Assembly: GCA_903905655.1 (NCBI GenBank) | Contig: CAIVHG010000004.1 | Span: forward strand, 1 to 43,049 | Length of the DNA stretch: 43,049 bases | Source of the DNA: an uncultured beta proteobacterium | GTDB taxonomy: Bacteria > Pseudomonadota > Gammaproteobacteria > Burkholderiales > SG8-41 | Direction: 5' to 3' | Part shown: in pieces, positions 39,619 to 43,049 of the stretch | Layout: every line of letters begins with the position of its first letter | How positions within the stretch are numbered: position 1 is the stretch's first letter | Translations under genes and position numbers: made by a program | The notes under the pieces: model-generated | Database searches by the model: none | The model's input: only the letters and a program-made list of their open reading frames with translations | Told to the model about the DNA's origin: nothing

Positions 39619-42342
39619 ATGACTAAAACCCTGCTTCTGGTCGACGGCTCGTCGTATCTTTACCGCGCATTTCATGCGCTGCCCGATATGCGCAACCGGC
39701 TGAACGAGCCCACCGGCGCGATCTACGGCGTGCTCAACATGCTGCGCCGGTTGCACAAGGACTATCCAGCCAATTATAGCGCCTGCGTGTTTGACGCCAA
39801 GGGCAAGACCTTTCGCGACGACATGTATCCGCAGTACAAGGCCACGCGCCCGCCGATGCCCGACGAGCTGGTTGCGCAGATCGAGCCGTTGCACGAGGTG
39901 ATCCGCGCCATGGGCTGGCCGCTGGTGGTCATCGAGGGCGTGGAAGCCGACGACGTGATCGGCACGCTCGCCTCGCAGGCGCGGCGCGCCGGGCTGCGCA
40001 CCGTGATCTCGACCGGCGACAAGGACATGGCGCAACTGGTCGACGCCAGCGTCACGCTCGTCAACACCATGTCCAACGAAACGCTGGACGTGCCCGGCGT
40101 CGAGCGCAAGTTCGGCGTCAAGCCAGAGAATTTCATCGATTACCTGACGCTGATCGGGGACACGGTCGACAACGTGCCCGGTGTATCCAAGGTGGGTCCG
40201 AAGACCGCGGCCAAGTGGATCGCTCAGTACGGATCGCTGGCCGGCGTGCTCGCGCATGCCGATGATATCGGCGGCGCGGTGGGCGTGAACCTGCGTGCGG
40301 TGCGCGACTGGCTGCCCAAGGCGCGCGAACTGCTGACCATACGCTGCGATGTCGAAATGCCGCTCGCGCCCGAGGCTTTGGCGCATGCGCCGCAGGACCG
40401 CGCGAAGTTAGCCGAGCTGTTCGAGCGCTTTGAGTTCCGTACCTGGCGGCGCGAGCTCGATGATCGTGCTGAAAGCGCTGCGGGCGTGCCTGCGCCGTCG
40501 GCGACGCCCGCGGTCGCGGCGCTGCCGCCGAGCGTTCCGCGCAGCTATGAATGCGTGCTCACTGAAACTGAGCTCGCGGCATGGCTCGCTAAGATATCAG
40601 AAGCGCCGCTCGCCGCCTTCGACACCGAAACGACGATGCTTGACGCGCAGCGCGCGGAACTGGTAGGACTCTCGCTGGCGGTCGAGGCGGGCCGCGCTGC
40701 TTATGTGCCGCTCGCGCACCGCTATCCGGGCGCGCCGGAGCAACTCGATCGGGCAGCGGTGCTCGCGCGGCTCAAGCCGTGGCTGGAAGACGAGCGCATG
40801 CCGAAGCTCGGGCAGAACATCAAGTTCGACATGCACGTACTCGCCAACTACGGCATCCAGATGCGCGGCATCGCCCACGACACGCTGCTCGAGTCCTATG
40901 TATTGGAAAGCCACAAGCCGCACGACATGGACAATCTGGCCGAGCGTCATCTGGGCGTCAAGACGCTGAGCTACGCCGAGGTGTGCGGCAAGGGCGCCGC
41001 GCAGATCTGCTTCGACCAGGTGTCGATCGAGCGCGCGACCACCTACGCCGCCGAGGATGCGGATATCACGCTGCAGCTGCACCAGGCACTCTATCCGCAG
41101 ATCGAGCGCGATGCCAAGCTCACGCGCGTCTACCGCGAGATCGAGCTGCCGGTGATCTGCGTGCTGCAGACCATGGAACGTCACGGCGTGCTGATCGACG
41201 TGCAGATGCTGGAGGCGCAAAGCCGCGAGCTCGGCCTGAAGATGCTGGAGCTGGAAAGCGCGGCGCAGGCGCAGGCGGGCCAGCCTTTCAACCTGAATTC
41301 GCCGAAGCAGATCCAGGAAATCCTGTTCGAGCAGCAAAAGCTGCCGGTGCTCAAGAAGACCCCGGGCGGCACGCCTTCGACCGACGAGGAGGTGCTGCAG
41401 CAACTGGCGCTCGACTATCCTCTGCCCAAGATGATCCTCGAGTACCGCGGCATCGCCAAGCTCAAATCGACCTATACCGACAAGCTGCCGCGCATGCGCA
41501 ATCCCGCGACCGGCCGCGTGCATACGAATTATGCGCAGGCGGTGGCGATCACCGGGCGCTTGTCGAGCAACGAGCCCAATCTGCAGAACATCCCGGTGCG
41601 CACCGCCGAAGGGCGGCGCATCCGCGAAGCGTTCATCGCGCCCGCGGGCAGCTCCATCATGTCCGCGGACTATTCGCAGATCGAGCTCAGGATCATGGCG
41701 CACATCTCGCAGGACGCGGGCCTGCTGAAAGCGTTTGCGGCAGGCGAAGACATCCACCGCGCGACTGCCGCCGAGATCTTCACGCAGGACCCGGCGGCGG
41801 TGACTTCCGAACAGCGGCGCTATGCGAAGGTCATCAACTTCGGGCTGATTTACGGCATGTCCGCATTTGGACTGGCGAGCCAGCTCGGTGTGGAGCGCGC
41901 CGCGGCGCAACAGTATATGGAACGCTATTTCGCGCGCTATCCGGGCGTGGCCGAATACATGCGCGTCACGCGCGAGCAGGCGCGCGAGCAGGGCTATGTG
42001 GAGACGGTGTACGGGCGCAAGCTGTGGCTGCCGGAAATCCGCGGTGGCAATGGTGCGCGCCGGCAGGCCGCAGAGCGTGCTGCGATCAATGCGCCGATGC
42101 AGGGCACGGCGGCCGATCTCATCAAAATGGCGATGATCGTGGTGCAGAAATGGCTGGAAGACCAGGCGCTGGGCACCAAGCTCATCATGCAGGTGCACGA
42201 CGAACTGGTGTTCGAAGTCCCGGACGCAGAAATTGCAACCGTGAAAGCGGCGCTGCCGGATCTCATGTGCAAGGTGGCGAGCCTCGCGGTGCCGTTAGCC
42301 GTCGAGATCGGGGTCGGCCCCAACTGGGACAAAGCCCATTAA
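39619..42342 (+). CDS. polA: DNA polymerase I
   Basis: 907 residues with all three activities apparent. The 5'-3' exonuclease domain (about 1-290) has LLVDGSSYLYRAFHALP, STGDKDMAQLV and the helix-hairpin-helix VPGVSKVGPKTAAKW. The 3'-5' proofreading domain (about 315-505) has D335 and E337 in FDTETT, so proofreading looks intact. The polymerase domain (about 515-907) has D684 in SADYSQIELR, the O-helix RRYAKVINFGLIYGMSAFG and D861 in VHDELVFEV. The start directly follows the divergent DUF2782 promoter region; no strong promoter for polA itself was found. It converges with lipA, leaving a gap of 12 bp. Confidence 0.98.
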   Translation: MTKTLLLVDGSSYLYRAFHALPDMRNRLNEPTGAIYGVLNMLRRLHKDYPANYSACVFDAKGKTFRDDMYPQYKATRPPMPDELVAQIEPLHEVIRAMGWPLVVIEGVEADDVIGTLASQARRAGLRTVISTGDKDMAQLVDASVTLVNTMSNETLDVPGVERKFGVKPENFIDYLTLIGDTVDNVPGVSKVGPKTAAKWIAQYGSLAGVLAHADDIGGAVGVNLRAVRDWLPKARELLTIRCDVEMPLAPEALAHAPQDRAKLAELFERFEFRTWRRELDDRAESAAGVPAPSATPAVAALPPSVPRSYECVLTETELAAWLAKISEAPLAAFDTETTMLDAQRAELVGLSLAVEAGRAAYVPLAHRYPGAPEQLDRAAVLARLKPWLEDERMPKLGQNIKFDMHVLANYGIQMRGIAHDTLLESYVLESHKPHDMDNLAERHLGVKTLSYAEVCGKGAAQICFDQVSIERATTYAAEDADITLQLHQALYPQIERDAKLTRVYREIELPVICVLQTMERHGVLIDVQMLEAQSRELGLKMLELESAAQAQAGQPFNLNSPKQIQEILFEQQKLPVLKKTPGGTPSTDEEVLQQLALDYPLPKMILEYRGIAKLKSTYTDKLPRMRNPATGRVHTNYAQAVAITGRLSSNEPNLQNIPVRTAEGRRIREAFIAPAGSSIMSADYSQIELRIMAHISQDAGLLKAFAAGEDIHRATAAEIFTQDPAAVTSEQRRYAKVINFGLIYGMSAFGLASQLGVERAAAQQYMERYFARYPGVAEYMRVTREQAREQGYVETVYGRKLWLPEIRGGNGARRQAAERAAINAPMQGTAADLIKMAMIVVQKWLEDQALGTKLIMQVHDELVFEVPDAEIATVKAALPDLMCKVASLAVPLAVEIGVGPNWDKAH

Positions 42343-42354
42343 GGGCTGCGATTC

Positions 42355-43049
42355 CTAGATTACGCCGGCGTCGTGCGCCTGCTGGTCCGCGTGGTAGCTC
42401 GAACGCACCAGTGGGCCGCAGGCGGCGTGCGCGTAGCCGAGCTCCTGGGCGCGGCGTTCGAAATCCTTGAAGATCGCAGGCTCTGCGTAGCGTTCTACCG
42501 GCAGATGATGCACGGTCGGCTGCAGGTACTGGCCGAGCGTCAGCATACTTACGCCGTGTGCGCGCAGGTCGCGCATTACCTCGAGTATTTCTTCATCGGT
42601 CTCGCCTAGCCCCAGCATCAGCCCTGACTTCGTAGGCACCTGCGGCGCGCGCTCGCCAAACGCCTGCAGCAGACGCAGCGAGTGCAGGTAATCGGCGCCA
42701 GGACGCGCGCGCTTGTAGAGGCGTGGCACGGTCTCCAGATTGTGGTTCATTACGTCCGGCGCATCGGCCGCCAGTATGTCGAGCGCGACGTCCAGCCGCC
42801 CGCGAAAGTCGGGCACCAGCACTTCGATGCTCGTGGCGGGCGAATGCGTGCGCACGGCGCGGATGCAGGCGGCGAAATGCTGCGCGCCGCCGTCGCGCAG
42901 ATCGTCGCGGTCGACGCTGGTAATGACCACGTACTTGAGACGCAATGCGGCGATGGTGGCAGCGAGCTTGTTCGGTTCCTCCGCATCGGGCGGCAGCGGC
43001 TTGCCGTGGCCGACGTCGCAGAACGGGCAGCGCCGGGTGCACAAATCGC
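42355..43049 (-). CDS. lipA: Lipoyl synthase (partial, N-terminus beyond the window)
   Basis: About 230 C-terminal residues of LipA, the radical-SAM enzyme that inserts two sulfurs into octanoyl groups on lipoyl domains. The radical-SAM C-x3-C-x2-C motif appears as [15 protein letters not shown] right at the edge. [38 protein letters not shown] and [14 protein letters not shown] follow. The C-terminal RSSYHAD supplies the conserved Ser that ligates the auxiliary cluster. The auxiliary-cluster cysteines at the N-terminus lie outside the window. Its product would modify targets such as K44 of LpdA. lipB, its usual partner, would be to the right. Confidence 0.96.
   Translation of the reverse strand, partial: DLCTRRCPFCDVGHGKPLPPDAEEPNKLAATIAALRLKYVVITSVDRDDLRDGGAQHFAACIRAVRTHSPATSIEVLVPDFRGRLDVALDILAADAPDVMNHNLETVPRLYKRARPGADYLHSLRLLQAFGERAPQVPTKSGLMLGLGETDEEILEVMRDLRAHGVSMLTLGQYLQPTVHHLPVERYAEPAIFKDFERRAQELGYAHAACGPLVRSSYHADQQAHDAGVI

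Overview
The window is a high-GC chromosomal segment that reads as a motile betaproteobacterium, probably from the Nitrosomonadales/Rhodocyclales side. This is an inference from gene neighbourhoods: leuS-lptE-holA-proA, DUF2782-thrB-BPSS1780 beside polA, and mpl-yqiA-rnb-tonB-aroE-mtgA. All of these are familiar in that class. I saw no tRNA, rRNA, insertion sequence, prophage or CRISPR array. Nearly everything is ordinary chromosomal core, with the less ordinary material at the left end, in the metH leader, around the mpl start and in the kor cluster.

Region 1 (1-8030, + strand) is the tail of a chemotaxis locus: the end of cheR, then cheD, cheB, an HDOD-REC-GGDEF signalling protein, cheY and cheZ. 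Two genes I cannot name follow. One looks like a CheA P1 (HPt) domain whose phosphorylatable His is Arg. The other is a long Ala/Arg/Glu coiled-coil protein with a single membrane segment near its C-terminus. Two good matches to flagellar sigma-28 promoters lie in the two large gaps, before the HDOD-REC-GGDEF gene and before cheY.

Region 2 (8031-14763, + strand) holds a Bcr/CflA drug exporter overlapping a VIT1/CCC1-type metal transporter, then full-length cobalamin-dependent methionine synthase (metH) and a small DUF486 membrane protein. metH is preceded by a good sigma-70 promoter and a leader of about 130 nt. That leader ends in an intrinsic terminator only 16 nt before the start codon, which is the layout of an attenuator or riboswitch.

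Region 3 (14803-21498, + strand) covers cell-wall and housekeeping genes: mpl (whose start codon lies in a 34-bp tandem repeat), yqiA, an RNase II-type exonuclease, a TonB-like protein, aroE and mtgA.

Region 4 (21561-27586, - strand) carries korC-korA-korB, encoding a 2-oxoacid:ferredoxin oxidoreductase plus an Fe-S flavoprotein that could pass its electrons to NADP+. It ends in an intrinsic terminator. Two small genes lie upstream of the cluster; one has a TTG start and is only 58 codons long.

Region 5 (27632-35025, - strand) is lpdA with a fused lipoyl domain, proA, holA, lptE and leuS. Region 6 (35144-43049) has uvrD (+), an opposing thrB operon (DUF2782-thrB-BPSS1780, -), polA (+) and a lipA that runs off the right edge (-).
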